64,000 bases of DNA. It comes from Flavobacterium sp. GTDB taxonomy: Bacteria > Bacteroidota > Bacteroidia > Flavobacteriales > Flavobacteriaceae. A model generated the notes under the pieces. It had not been told where the DNA came from. It was given only the letters and a program-made list of their open reading frames with translations, and did not search any database. Below are positions 18,321 to 28,837 of the stretch, one piece after another; within the stretch, counting starts at the first letter, position 1, and the number at the start of each line of letters is the position of its first letter. The DNA lies in assembly GCF_027484705.1 (NCBI RefSeq), contig NZ_JAIXSL010000004.1, positions 56,996 to 120,995 of the forward strand, given 5' to 3'. The position numbers and the translations under genes were made by a program.

Positions 18321-19619
18321 CTAATTCTTTTTATATTCAACACTATTCTCCGCAACCATCCCCAACTCATTCTCAACCTCCCCAACACTAATTTGCCCAT
18401 TCATTAGCATAGGCAACAACCAATCACGGAGTGACGCTAGTTCTTGGTTTTGTTTGAGATTCTTTAAAATCAATTTGAAATGAGAATTTGCTGTTTTGTA
18501 GAATTTTTCAGTTAATTCATCTTCAGGGATAACAAAATAGAGTTCTTTAATTTTATCCTGTGACAAATTATCTCTTGCTGAGCCTGAACTTAGATTTATT
18601 AAATAATCATACAATTGGTGTAAACCAAATTTTAAATATGGAATCAATTTTTTATCTTTTGGCATAATTCCACAAACTGCTTGATTAGTTGAGGCTTCAA
18701 TATCAATTAAACTGACCTGACCTGCTGTTGCACCGTACATGGCCATTAAAATTGTTCCTTTTTTAAATAGCTTTGCACTTGAATTTTCTAGGCCTTTTGG
18801 AGTAATAAATTTCTTTGATGAAATAATAAAAGATGCATTTACTTCTCCACTATTAATCCAGGGAATAGTTCCGTTTTCGAAATATTCTTTTTTAGACTTC
18901 AAAGGAGTTCCACCTGAGCCTGTTTCTGCAATATCTTTGATTCTTTTAACCTCCCAACCCTCAGGAATTTCTCTCTTTAACTCTTCATTCCAAACCATTT
19001 TACCACCACTGGTTTTATAAGGTTTACCATTAGCATCAGGAAAATCAAACTGCACAAACCAATAATCATAAAGCGTTTTGGTCATTGCTTCTAGCTCAGC
19101 ATTAACTTTGTTGTTGAGTTCGATTTTGGCATCTAATGAACTAAGAATTTTAGAGATTCCTTGCCAAATATTTTTTTCTGGTACAGGGACTTCAAAATCT
19201 TGAATAGATTTTAGTGATAGATTTTTAATTGTAGAACCAGTTGCGACATTATAAAAATGTTCTTGAACTCCTGGTAATTGAAAATAATAGTAATAAAATT
19301 TATTAATACTTGTTTTAAAATTTAAGTAGGCAGCACTTTTTCCCAACATAACCTTTTCGTTATTAAAAAAAGCCATACTGCCTAAAGTACCATTGATGGA
19401 AAGTAAAAGAGTATTTACATTTAGTTCAATAAAATTTTTTGACAATTCTTCTGAAGTTACCTTTTTAGTATTTTCATTAATCTCAATTTTCCCATTTTTT
19501 AAGTTATTTCCATTAATAAAGTAAATATCTGAATCTTCAGAATATTCAGGTGTACCATGTAATCCATCGCCAATTCTAAAACATAATTTTGATAACTTTT
19601 CGTATTTCCAATTATTCAT
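18321..19619 (-). CDS. hsdS: type I restriction-modification specificity subunit
   Basis: Two TRD halves, LSSLDAKIELNNKVNAELEAMTKTLYDYWFVQFDFPD spacer, IPEGWEVKRI. Confidence 0.93.
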   Translation of the reverse strand: MNNWKYEKLSKLCFRIGDGLHGTPEYSEDSDIYFINGNNLKNGKIEINENTKKVTSEELSKNFIELNVNTLLLSINGTLGSMAFFNNEKVMLGKSAAYLNFKTSINKFYYYYFQLPGVQEHFYNVATGSTIKNLSLKSIQDFEVPVPEKNIWQGISKILSSLDAKIELNNKVNAELEAMTKTLYDYWFVQFDFPDANGKPYKTSGGKMVWNEELKREIPEGWEVKRIKDIAETGSGGTPLKSKKEYFENGTIPWINSGEVNASFIISSKKFITPKGLENSSAKLFKKGTILMAMYGATAGQVSLIDIEASTNQAVCGIMPKDKKLIPYLKFGLHQLYDYLINLSSGSARDNLSQDKIKELYFVIPEDELTEKFYKTANSHFKLILKNLKQNQELASLRDWLLPMLMNGQISVGEVENELGMVAENSVEYKKN

Positions 19620-21234
19620 ACTTTACAGTTTTCAAATTATTCTGAATCTCTTTTTCCAACGATTTACTTTCAGCAAATAATTCACTTAAATTACTTTCAA
19701 AAGCTTTCATCTTACTAGCAAATTCAGCAGGAGTGATATCCGTATATTCAATTTTTACTTCAAAATATTGCCCGGCACTCAAGCTGTAATTTTTGGCAAT
19801 AATGTCTTCATAACTCACTACTATCGAAAAATCATCAATCGCCGTTTTGGTGTTAAAGGTTTTAATAATTTTATCTTCTTCCTCTGTAGATAAAAGTGTT
19901 TTTTGGTTTTTACCTTCTTTTACTGTAGTTCCTAGTTTAGAAGCGTCAATCAGCACAACATCGCCTTTGTTTTGCTTGTCTAAAAAGATAATAGAAACGT
20001 TAGTTCCTGTAGTGGCAAAAATATTACTGGGCATACTCACCACACCTGCTAACATTTTATCGGCTACCATTCTTTCTCTAATCTTTTTGTCAATACCACT
20101 TTGTGCCGTTATAAATCCTGTGGGTACTACAATAGCCGCTTTTCCGTTGGGTTTTAACGAATACATAATGTGTTGCAAAAACATCAAATAAATCGCCATG
20201 CTTTCTTTCTTAGCAGCAGGTATATTCGGTATTCCGGCAAAAAAGCGTTCGTGGTTTTCTTTGGTGTCTAAATCGGCACTAAAATCTGAAAAGTCTAATT
20301 TAAACGGTGGGTTACTCACAATGTAATCAAACTGCTGCAAGCGTCCGTTTTTGTCTTTGTGAAATGGTTCTAATATGGTATTGCCTTTTACTACATTGGG
20401 TATTGAATGCACCAAATCGTTTAGGATTAAATTTAGGCGCAATAGGTTAGAGGACTTCTGCGAAATATCCTGAGTATAGATCGTGCATTTGTCTTCTCCA
20501 ATCTGGTGGGCTAAATTCATCAACAATGTTCCCGAACCTGCAGAAGGATCATAACAAGTTACATTGCTTACCTTTTCATGCACCAAGCAACGCGCCATGA
20601 TTTTAGCAACGGCATGTGGCGTAAAGTATTCGGCGTATTTTCCGCCGCTGTTGGTGTTGTAATCTTTGATTAAGTACTCAAATATCTTCGCGTAAAAATC
20701 AAACTTCTCATGGAAGATATTCTCAAAACTAAAGTGTATTAGTTTGTTGATAATTGCCCTGCAAAAGTCATCGCGTTTATCGGTTACGTATTTACTGATG
20801 TTTTCAAACAGTACTATTTTTTCGCCACCTTCTGTAATTACCGAGAAAATGTCGCTGTTCTCTTTAGCGATATCCAACAAGGTGTTGTCAAAAATGTCGG
20901 CAAACTTAGGTTCGTTTTGTTTTTCAAATAAAGTCGATATAAATTGTGAAGGCTGAATCCGCGCCGTGCTTTCGCTCATTTGCATCATCAGCATTTCGTA
21001 GTCATTCTCGTTATAGCTTTTTAATACGGTTTCCCAATTGTCGGCTTCGGCAATTTTTTTGTCTAGCTTTTTTACTTCATGAACAAACTTATCGTTCAGG
21101 AATTTATATAGAAATACTTGGGTAATAATTTTAAATTCATTGCCATCGTTTCCCAAACCATAATTGGCACAAACGCTTTTTAAATCGTCAATGAGTGCTT
21201 CGGTTTGTTTCTCGAAATTTTTTGTGGTGGTCAT
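19612..21234 (-). CDS. hsdM: type I restriction-modification DNA methyltransferase
   Basis: CYDPSAGSGTLLMNLAHQIG, YIVSNPPFKLDF, GGKYAEYFTPHAVAKIMARCL. Confidence 0.95.
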   Translation of the reverse strand: MTTTKNFEKQTEALIDDLKSVCANYGLGNDGNEFKIITQVFLYKFLNDKFVHEVKKLDKKIAEADNWETVLKSYNENDYEMLMMQMSESTARIQPSQFISTLFEKQNEPKFADIFDNTLLDIAKENSDIFSVITEGGEKIVLFENISKYVTDKRDDFCRAIINKLIHFSFENIFHEKFDFYAKIFEYLIKDYNTNSGGKYAEYFTPHAVAKIMARCLVHEKVSNVTCYDPSAGSGTLLMNLAHQIGEDKCTIYTQDISQKSSNLLRLNLILNDLVHSIPNVVKGNTILEPFHKDKNGRLQQFDYIVSNPPFKLDFSDFSADLDTKENHERFFAGIPNIPAAKKESMAIYLMFLQHIMYSLKPNGKAAIVVPTGFITAQSGIDKKIRERMVADKMLAGVVSMPSNIFATTGTNVSIIFLDKQNKGDVVLIDASKLGTTVKEGKNQKTLLSTEEEDKIIKTFNTKTAIDDFSIVVSYEDIIAKNYSLSAGQYFEVKIEYTDITPAEFASKMKAFESNLSELFAESKSLEKEIQNNLKTVKYE

Positions 21235-21253
21235 TTTTGTTTTTTAATTATTG

Positions 21254-24200
21254 TTAGGCAACCCTGCCGTAAAATTCGTTCATGTATTCTTTTACTATCA
21301 ATCCGTTGATGCGTTTGGTTGCAGCAGCGTCAATTTCTATGTGTTGTTTGTTTTTAAATTGGTCAATGACTAGGCGCATCATCATACGTTCTACAAAACT
21401 TTCATTTTCTAAAAGCTTGGAGTTTTGCAGTATTTGGTTATCGACTTCTTTTTTCAATCCTTGTAAAGCCTCAAACAATTTACTCTCACTGTCGGTTAAT
21501 GGGTCTTTTTCCATCAAGCGTTTGTGCAGGCGCGCATATTTTTCGTCGTTGTCGTATTTGGCTTTAAGCAATTGGTTTTTGCGTTCGAGTTCTTTGGCTT
21601 GCGCGTATATTTTTTCCAAAGCAGCAATATTGCTTTCCATTTCTTCTTTGGTTACCTCATTGAGGTTCTTCTTTTTAAACAAGCGCTCCAATTCTTCTCT
21701 TAGTGAAATAAATTCGGGTGCTTTTTGGTCGAAATTGCCGCCTAGCATTTCACGTGTTCTTTGAAGAATATCTTTCAATTGGTCGGCCAATATCATTTCT
21801 TCTTCTTTTACTTTTACAAAAGCAAACAACACGTCTTCTAGAGCAATATTTAACAAATTGGTTGTGTCTACATTGGTTTCTAACGCTATTTTAGTGTTAA
21901 TCAGTGCCAAGTGATTATTGGCTTCTCGTGACAGCACTGTTAGTTTATGAAAATCAAGTTGGTCTAATAATTCGTAATTTCCTGAAAGACGGATTAAGTT
22001 GTAAAGACTTTTTGCATTGTTAAGCACACGCGCAATTTTTAGAACCTCGTTCCGGTCTTGAATCTGGGTAATTTGCTGCGAGAAAATTTCAGCGTTTCTC
22101 GTATCGAAATGAAATAGCACTTCTTTAATTTCATCTATTTCCGTTTTTATTTCTTCTGCGGATTTGAATAGATTGGAGTAATGCTCCATTTCATCGCCCA
22201 ATTCCGATTGCAGCTCTCTGAAATAATCCTGATTGGTTTTATCAAACTCTTTTTGAATATCAGCAAAATCAACTACATAACCATAGCGAAAGTCTTTGTA
22301 AGTTCTATTTACCCTTGTTAGGGTTTGCAATAAATTATGTGCTTTTACAACGCGTCCGATGTATAATTTTTTCAATCGGGGCGCATCAAAACCAGTCAGC
22401 AGCATATTGAAGACAAACAGAAAATCTATTTTGCCGTCTTTAAAATCCTCAACTTGATCCTTGCGGTCTTGTTTCGTTCCGATATCGTGCAGAATCAAAG
22501 CAGCAGTTTTTACCTTACTGTCGTTTTTCTTTTGATTGCCATAGCTTTTATTGGGTTCAGCAGCTATTGCAATAGGTTCTTCGACAGCCTTTTCTTCATA
22601 TTTAGATTGAAAGATTTCATACATCATTTTGGCTTGTTCTGACGAATCGCAAACCACCATGCCACCAATAGAATTATCATTCATGGTTATTCTGGCATTC
22701 TCAAAATCCTGAACGATATAATCCAACATCGGTTCAACAAATTTATGGTGCGCATAAACTTGTTTTCGGTCACCATGTCCTTTTAGAATTTCAATTTCTT
22801 CTAAAGCTTTTTTCAGCGTTAATTTATAACTGGTTTCAATTTCTTCCCGAATCAAGCGTAAGGTATAACCATCAGCAATCGATGAATTGTAATAGTATTT
22901 GTGAATATAGCCACCAAATAACGCTTTAGAATTATAATCATCACCTAATAATGGCGTTCCCGTTAGTCCGATTTTTATGGCATTACTATCTGATTCATTC
23001 AGGTTGGCTAAGAAACTTCCTTTGGGATTATAACTACGATGCACTTCATCTAAAAAGTATACACGCTGAATGTTCAACTGATAATCCATATTTTTTATAA
23101 CATTCGGATCGTCTTCAAATTTTTGAATATTGACAACTGTAATTTCCGGCTTTCCGGAATTATTATGAATTACACTTGTAGACTTAATGTCTTTTGCAAA
23201 AGCATCTCTTGAATTAATTTCGTGAACCACAAGACCACGGCTTTTAAACTCTTTCGCCGATTGCGTCAGTAAATCAATTCGATCAACTATAAAATAAAAT
23301 TTAGGAATGATACCTTTCTTCTGATAATAATCAGTTAAGTACTTTACGTTGTAATAAGCCAAAGCTGTTTTACCACTGCCTTGGGTGTGCCAAATAATTC
23401 CTTTTTTGATTCCATCCTCCAGTTTTGCTTCAATGGCCTTGGTAGCAAAAAGTTGCGGATAACGCATGATGTGTTTTTCCAATCCTTTACTGCCTTTCAC
23501 ATAAGCAAAGGCATATTGCAACATAAATTGCAAACGTTCTTTTTGAAATAACGACGTGCAAATTCGGTTAGTAGGTGAATTTGGATTTTTATTCGTGATA
23601 AATTCAGGGGCATTTTTAATTCCGACTAAATTGGTGTCTTTTAAAACATTTGTTTCAAGCTCGTCATCTATATCAATAAGCAATACGTCTAAAGAAAATT
23701 TTTCTTCTTCTCTGAAATAATTAAAGCTAGGTTTATGATAAGAAGAGGTAGAGTAGAAGGCTCCTTCTATAGGTTGTGGTGACGAATTATCATATTCCAT
23801 GTTGTTAGAGAACACCATCAACTGAGTAATATTAATGAACTTCCGGAACTTCTTATTTTGAAACCGACGTTCCATTCGCTTATGTTCCGCCAAAACACCA
23901 TCTTGATTATTAGGTTTTTTAACCTCAATAAAAACCAGCGGTATTCCATTGATCAATAACGTAATATCGGGTCTGAATTCTTCTTCGTCCTTTTTACAAG
24001 GCAATTCAGTCACAACATTAAAAGTATTGTTATTGAAATTCTCAAAATCTATCAAACGAATTCCAGATTGGCTGGTAAGCTTTTCATAAAAGGCTTTTCC
24101 TAAATCTTCATTTTCCAAAGTAAGTGCTACTTCATCATAGAAACGGGAAACATCGCTATTACTTAACTCAGGATTCAGCCTCTTAACACTTTCGTTAAAG

Positions 24201-24325
24201 ATGTCAGTAAAAATATTGGTATTCTCATCCCATAGCTGACCTGACAACGATAAGTACTTATACCCTAATCGCATAAGGTGCAGTATAGCAGGTATTTTTA
24301 CACGAGAGTCTTCGTTAAAAGCCAT
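21254..24325 (-). CDS. hsdR: type I restriction endonuclease subunit R
   Basis: RPDITLLINGIPLVFIEVKKPN nuclease motif, GIIWHTQGSGKTALAYYNVKYL, FLDEVHRSYNP, IGLTGTPLL. Confidence 0.96.
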   Translation of the reverse strand: MAFNEDSRVKIPAILHLMRLGYKYLSLSGQLWDENTNIFTDIFNESVKRLNPELSNSDVSRFYDEVALTLENEDLGKAFYEKLTSQSGIRLIDFENFNNNTFNVVTELPCKKDEEEFRPDITLLINGIPLVFIEVKKPNNQDGVLAEHKRMERRFQNKKFRKFINITQLMVFSNNMEYDNSSPQPIEGAFYSTSSYHKPSFNYFREEEKFSLDVLLIDIDDELETNVLKDTNLVGIKNAPEFITNKNPNSPTNRICTSLFQKERLQFMLQYAFAYVKGSKGLEKHIMRYPQLFATKAIEAKLEDGIKKGIIWHTQGSGKTALAYYNVKYLTDYYQKKGIIPKFYFIVDRIDLLTQSAKEFKSRGLVVHEINSRDAFAKDIKSTSVIHNNSGKPEITVVNIQKFEDDPNVIKNMDYQLNIQRVYFLDEVHRSYNPKGSFLANLNESDSNAIKIGLTGTPLLGDDYNSKALFGGYIHKYYYNSSIADGYTLRLIREEIETSYKLTLKKALEEIEILKGHGDRKQVYAHHKFVEPMLDYIVQDFENARITMNDNSIGGMVVCDSSEQAKMMYEIFQSKYEEKAVEEPIAIAAEPNKSYGNQKKNDSKVKTAALILHDIGTKQDRKDQVEDFKDGKIDFLFVFNMLLTGFDAPRLKKLYIGRVVKAHNLLQTLTRVNRTYKDFRYGYVVDFADIQKEFDKTNQDYFRELQSELGDEMEHYSNLFKSAEEIKTEIDEIKEVLFHFDTRNAEIFSQQITQIQDRNEVLKIARVLNNAKSLYNLIRLSGNYELLDQLDFHKLTVLSREANNHLALINTKIALETNVDTTNLLNIALEDVLFAFVKVKEEEMILADQLKDILQRTREMLGGNFDQKAPEFISLREELERLFKKKNLNEVTKEEMESNIAALEKIYAQAKELERKNQLLKAKYDNDEKYARLHKRLMEKDPLTDSESKLFEALQGLKKEVDNQILQNSKLLENESFVERMMMRLVIDQFKNKQHIEIDAAATKRINGLIVKEYMNEFYGRVA

Positions 24326-24514
24326 AGGCTAATTATTATAAAAATTTGAATCCGTAGTTTCACCAAACATACCAATAAATACCCACACCAACAATAGTAT
24401 TTACACGGATTTTGAAAGGTGTTTTTACCGCGTTAATACGTAAAATCAATAAAGATTATTGATTCCGCAAACAAAACGCCATTAATGAACGATTAACCCA
24501 ACCCACCGCAAGCC

Positions 24515-24620
24515 CCGTCTTATTATTTTCTTCGTCGTAAATCACCCAATGCATTTTGCGCGTTGGCTTTAGGGAGTGACCGCGGAGTTGAGGAGCCCGC
24601 GACGAACGGCTGCGGTCGCG
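24515..24620 (-). repeat. right copy of inverted repeat B
   Basis: Inverted relative to 15001-15110; ~10 mismatches over ~90 bp by eye. Confidence 0.88.
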
Positions 24621-24662
24621 ATAGGGAAAATGGATTGGGATGATTTACAGAATAAAATAATC

Positions 24663-24704
24663 AGACTTGATTTTTTGTTTCTTTTGTATCAAGACAAAAG
24701 AAAG
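24663..24704 (-). repeat. short derivative of repeat A (ends joined, centre missing)
   Basis: AGACTTGATTTTTTGTTTCTTTTGTATCAAGACAAAAGAAAG carries only the two outer parts of repeat A. Confidence 0.65.
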
Positions 24705-24741
24705 CCATTAGCACAACAATTACATAAACACAAAAATCAAA

Positions 24742-24837
24742 GACTTGATTTTTTGTTTCTTTTAGCTCACCATGGTATTATTTGTCAGTGGTGTTCGCTG
24801 AATCTCCTTCGTCGATTTGTATCAAGACAAAAGAAAG
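24742..24837 (-). repeat. right copy of inverted repeat A
   Basis: GACTTGATTTTTTGTTTCTTTTAGCTCACC...GTGGTGTTCGCTGAATCTCCTTCGTCGATTTGTATCAAGACAAAAGAAA. Confidence 0.88.
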
Positions 24838-25171
24838 AAACGTCATTGTTTAAGAAAAATTTCTCGCCGAACCTCCAGCGTCAAATTACATCAAGACAAA
24901 AGAAAGTCATGAGTACAATAAAACCAAAACAAATTTAAAAACAAAAATCCTAAGCAGTGCAAAACCGATCAACATTCTATAATTTAACACCATTTCATTA
25001 CTTTTAATACATTTGACACACTATATCTTTCGCCACTTTTGTTTCCGACTACGCCTTACCATGCGTTGCTTAAAGACGATAAGATATAAAGACATGACGC
25101 TCTGGATTTTTTACACAAATCTTGCGTCTATTTGATTGTAACCACGTCATCCTATTTATAATTCCAAACAA

Positions 25172-25720
25172 ATGACAACTGAAGTAACTACGATATGGAT
25201 TGACTTTCATCAAGAATTGAAAGCATTTATTTTGAATAAGACAAGAAATTCGGCTGACACTGATGATATTTTACAGGAAGTATTCATCAAAATCATACGC
25301 AATATTGAAAAGGTAAATCAAGCTGAAAATTTGAGAAATTATTTATATGGTATCGTTAGAAACTCCATTAACGACTATTTCAGAAATAAGAAAATAGTAA
25401 GTGATGACTTAGAAATGGTGGAAAAAATAACTGAAGAAGATACCCAATCTTTAAATATGACTATTGCTGAGTGTTGCATAAAACCTTTCATCAATAAACT
25501 GCCAAACGATTATCGGGAAGCTTTATTAATCACGGAGTTCCAAAACATTTCTCAGAAAGAATTAGCAGAAAAATTAAACATCTCCTATTCTGGCGCAAAA
25601 TCAAGGGTTCAACGCGGTAGAGAAAAATTAAAAGAACTAATCCTTAATTGTTGTTCTTATCAAAGCGATAAGTATGGCAATCTGGTTCAAAATGATGATG
25701 AAAATTGTAAGTGTTCCTAA
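25172..25720 (+). CDS. sigZ: RNA polymerase sigma factor, ECF/SigZ-like
   Basis: NSADTDDILQEVFIKIIRNIEKVNQAENLRNYLYGIVRNSINDYFR; LPNDYREALLITEFQNISQKELAEKLNISYSGAKSRVQRGREKLKELI. Confidence 0.85.
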   Translation: MTTEVTTIWIDFHQELKAFILNKTRNSADTDDILQEVFIKIIRNIEKVNQAENLRNYLYGIVRNSINDYFRNKKIVSDDLEMVEKITEEDTQSLNMTIAECCIKPFINKLPNDYREALLITEFQNISQKELAEKLNISYSGAKSRVQRGREKLKELILNCCSYQSDKYGNLVQNDDENCKCS

Positions 25721-25901
25721 TTTTTTGCTTCTTTTTTAAGATGGTTTAGTGTTACTATTGAACGGTATTATTACCAACTTATCAGTAACTCACTATTAAA
25801 AAATCTAATAAATTGTTTTTTCAACCTAACTAAAGAGCTTTTAAACTTGCGTCTAAATTAGATTACCATCGTCTTACTATAAACATTAAAAATGATAAAA
25901 C

Positions 25902-26112
25902 ATGAAAACAGAATCAATTGAAGTTTTAGGAAAAAACAAAATCGAAAAAGAGGGTCAAAAAGTAGCCGTATCAGGTTGTTGTGGTGGTGCTCCAACAAGC
26001 AATGAAAAGGCTTGCTGCAAACTGGATGAAGACAAAAAAAGCTGAAGGGGAAGAGGGTTGCGGATGCAATTCGCCAAACGAAAATTCAAAGTCAAAATCT
26101 ACATGTTGTTAA
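25902..26112 (+). pseudogene. Cys-rich small protein gene with frame disruption at an A7 run
   Basis: Frame 0 MKTESIEVLGKNKIEKEGQKVAVSGCCGGAPTSNEKACCKLDEDKKS* (stop 26043-26045); skipping one A continues KKAEGEEGCGCNSPNENSKSKSTCC* to 26112. Confidence 0.6.
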
Positions 26113-26304
26113 AAAAAAAAGATAAGATAACTTGGTTGTCTTGTCTTTTTTTTAAATAGTTTTGAAGCATTGCATTCCATACTTTGTAGAGTATTTGTTT
26201 GAATAACAAATTTTTAGTTTTTCTTAAAATTGGTTTTTTTGTGATTCAAATTTGATTGCAAAAACTGTTTTACAATAAATCAAATACGAAAAGTAAACGT
26301 TATT

Positions 26305-26898
26305 ATGGACCACACGAACGATCTGGAAATCGCAATTGAAACCATTAGCAAAAATTATTCGCCTTTGACTGTTGACTGTAAAAACGACTTAAAAAAGGCC
26401 AGCAAATTAGTATGTCTTGACAAATCATCAGAAATTGTAAAAGAAGGCCAGTTTGCAGACAAATTGTATTTTATTGTGAACGGCTGCGTCAGAGCATTTT
26501 ATAATAAGGATGGTAAAGAGATTACAGATTGGTTTGCTTTTGAAGGTGATTTTATTAGTTCAAGAAACAGTTTCTATCAAAAAGTAATAAGCAATTACAA
26601 TATTGAATTATTGGAGCAAACTACTTTTTTAGAAATATCAAGAGAAGCAATTTTAATACTTCTAGACAAACACCATTGTTTTGAGCGGTTAGGCAGAATT
26701 GCCATAACCAAAACAATGCTTCAATTACAGGAAAGAATTGTCTCCATGCAATTTGAGACCGCGCAACAAAAATATGAAAATCTTATCAAATTGCGTCCTG
26801 ATATACTTCAAAGAGTGCCTTTAACCTTTATAGCCTCCCACTTAGGGATCACACTCGAAACCCTAAGCAGAATTCGCAGCCCCAAAAATCGAATTTGA
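26305..26898 (+). CDS. Crp/Fnr family transcriptional regulator
   Basis: cNMP-binding fold plus C-terminal VPLTFIASHLGITLETLSRIR. Confidence 0.88.
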   Translation: MDHTNDLEIAIETISKNYSPLTVDCKNDLKKASKLVCLDKSSEIVKEGQFADKLYFIVNGCVRAFYNKDGKEITDWFAFEGDFISSRNSFYQKVISNYNIELLEQTTFLEISREAILILLDKHHCFERLGRIAITKTMLQLQERIVSMQFETAQQKYENLIKLRPDILQRVPLTFIASHLGITLETLSRIRSPKNRI

Positions 26899-27104
26899 TT
26901 TATATCAAATAGATTTCATTTATTTCGGTACATATTTACATAAATTTTTAGGGAAATGTATACTGAAGTTTTAATAGCCAATAGATCGGTTTTTTAAGCA
27001 TTATCCTGCAGACCTTGTGGCAGAATTCTGTTATTCAGCATTTGACCTGAAAATCCGCAAGAGCAACAAGCCAGAAAAGTATATTATTAACTTAACAAAG
27101 AGAG

Positions 27105-27626
27105 ATGAGCAACGCAACAACAAGAAAAGATTTTTTAAAGAAGAGTTTGTTTTTGGCAACGGGAATTACGATTGCGCCAAATTTAATTTTTTCACAAAGT
27201 GAAAAAGCAAATGAGGGTATTGATGCTAAAATCGTTTATGAATTTGTAAACGAGGCACATACAAATTTTGATGCAGTCAAAAAAATGCTTGAAGCACATC
27301 CCTTATTGCTTAACGCTGCCTGGGATTGGGGCCATGGTGATTTTGAGACAGCGCTTGGCGCTGCGGCTCATATGGGGCAAAAAGAAACGGCCAATTTTTT
27401 AATATCTCATGGTGCACGAACAGATATTTTCGTATTGACTATGCTTGGGAAAACTGCCATTGTAAAAGCAATGTTGAAAGAATACCCCAATTTATTGAAC
27501 GCACAAGGCCCACACGGATTTACGTTATTGCATCATGCGGAAAAAGGGGGTAAAGCGTCGGAAAAATTATATAAACATATACAAAATCTTGGTTTAACAG
27601 ATACGTTTGTAGAACTTAAAAAATAA
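27105..27626 (+). CDS. exported ankyrin-repeat protein
   Basis: Tat-like N-terminus (RKDFLKKSLFLATGITIAPN), ankyrin-like LLNAQGPHGFTLLHHAEKGG. Confidence 0.75.
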   Translation: MSNATTRKDFLKKSLFLATGITIAPNLIFSQSEKANEGIDAKIVYEFVNEAHTNFDAVKKMLEAHPLLLNAAWDWGHGDFETALGAAAHMGQKETANFLISHGARTDIFVLTMLGKTAIVKAMLKEYPNLLNAQGPHGFTLLHHAEKGGKASEKLYKHIQNLGLTDTFVELKK

Positions 27627-27633
27627 AAACCAA

Positions 27634-28014
27634 ATGAAAGTAAAAGTAGATTCCATAATCCTTTTTGTGCAAAATATTGACCATTTAAAAGCATTTTATG
27701 TCAATATGTTGGGGTTTGAAATTGTCGAAGAAAACAGTTCCAGTTGGCTGTTGCTAAATGCGGGCAGTTGTACTATAGGACTGCATAAGATTGGTGCAGA
27801 ATACATCGAAGAAAATCAAGAAGCGTTTAAATTTGATAACAATACTAAAATAGTATTTGAAATCGAAGGCGATATTCACGTTTTTAGAGAAAACCTGACG
27901 TCAAAAGGCATCAAACTTAAAGAAGTAATGTCTTGGGAAAATTATCCCTATTGGCTATGTGATGGGGAAGACGCAGAAGGAAATGTTTTTCAGTTAAAAG
28001 CAAAAAAAGAATAA
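27634..28014 (+). CDS. VOC/glyoxalase-family protein
   Basis: VDSIILFVQNIDHLKAFYVNMLGFEIVEEN...DAEGNVFQLKA. Confidence 0.88.
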   Translation: MKVKVDSIILFVQNIDHLKAFYVNMLGFEIVEENSSSWLLLNAGSCTIGLHKIGAEYIEENQEAFKFDNNTKIVFEIEGDIHVFRENLTSKGIKLKEVMSWENYPYWLCDGEDAEGNVFQLKAKKE

Positions 28015-28338
28015 TAGGCTTATCAAAAAGAGAGCAATAGGAAGCGATTTTTTAAATATACAATAGCCACCTTAATTTTAACATCTGAATTTAACCATGT
28101 TCAGGTGACGGAATAATTATTCCGAAAACAGCTAATCCAGATTTGGTTTCAAGAATGGCTAGTGATCGGGTCTATTTGAAAACAGGAAAAGTAGATACTT
28201 TACTATTTACTATGCTGTTAGGGAATGCAATTAAAATTGCGTAAGTCGGAGTAGTGCTCATTATAATTTTTATAATGGCATTAGCGTGATGGCGTAAGAA
28301 AGGAAAAACTGCTGCAAACGTTAAATAGAAAACAACTT

Positions 28339-28827
28339 ATGAAAGTATTAAATATCCATAAAAGAGAAATTAATCAACCAAAAAATGAGATTGTTGCTTT
28401 ATTCAAAACATTGGCATCTGCTAACGACCTGATGATTGCAACTGATAAATGGCCACCAATGAAATTAGATAAAGGTCTGCAAGTTGGCTCAAAGGGTGGT
28501 CATGGTCCGATAAAATATCATGTTATCGATTATAAATGGGATGAGTCGATACTCTTTAAGTTTGACTTAAAAGGATTTGATGGAACACACAAATTCAATA
28601 TTTTGGAAACCGATCAAAATAGAACCGAGATTTCACATACCATTGAAATGGTCACATCAGGTTCTGCTACATTCAAATGGATTTTTACCATTCGTTGGCT
28701 ACACGACGCCTATATTGAAGATGCATTTGACAAAGTTGAAAATCATTTTGTCACTTCAAAAAAAACAACAGCGTGGAGCCTTTGGGTTCGAATACTGAGA
28801 AAAATAATGAAACCTAAAAAGAAATAA
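28339..28827 (+). CDS. SRPBCC-fold protein
   Basis: START/SRPBCC-like pattern; ATDKWPPMKLDKGLQVGSKGGHGPIKYHVIDYK. Confidence 0.6.
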   Translation: MKVLNIHKREINQPKNEIVALFKTLASANDLMIATDKWPPMKLDKGLQVGSKGGHGPIKYHVIDYKWDESILFKFDLKGFDGTHKFNILETDQNRTEISHTIEMVTSGSATFKWIFTIRWLHDAYIEDAFDKVENHFVTSKKTTAWSLWVRILRKIMKPKKK

Positions 28828-28837
28828 AAGCAACATA

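Noticed and set aside
21282-21764. Plus-strand 160-aa ORF within hsdR
   Set aside because: Antisense to a strongly supported gene; hydrophobic/Ser-rich shadow ORF
24576-24938. 120-aa plus ORF
   Set aside because: Translation of the inverted repeats (FLFLLYQDKRK / SRQKK repeats); not a gene
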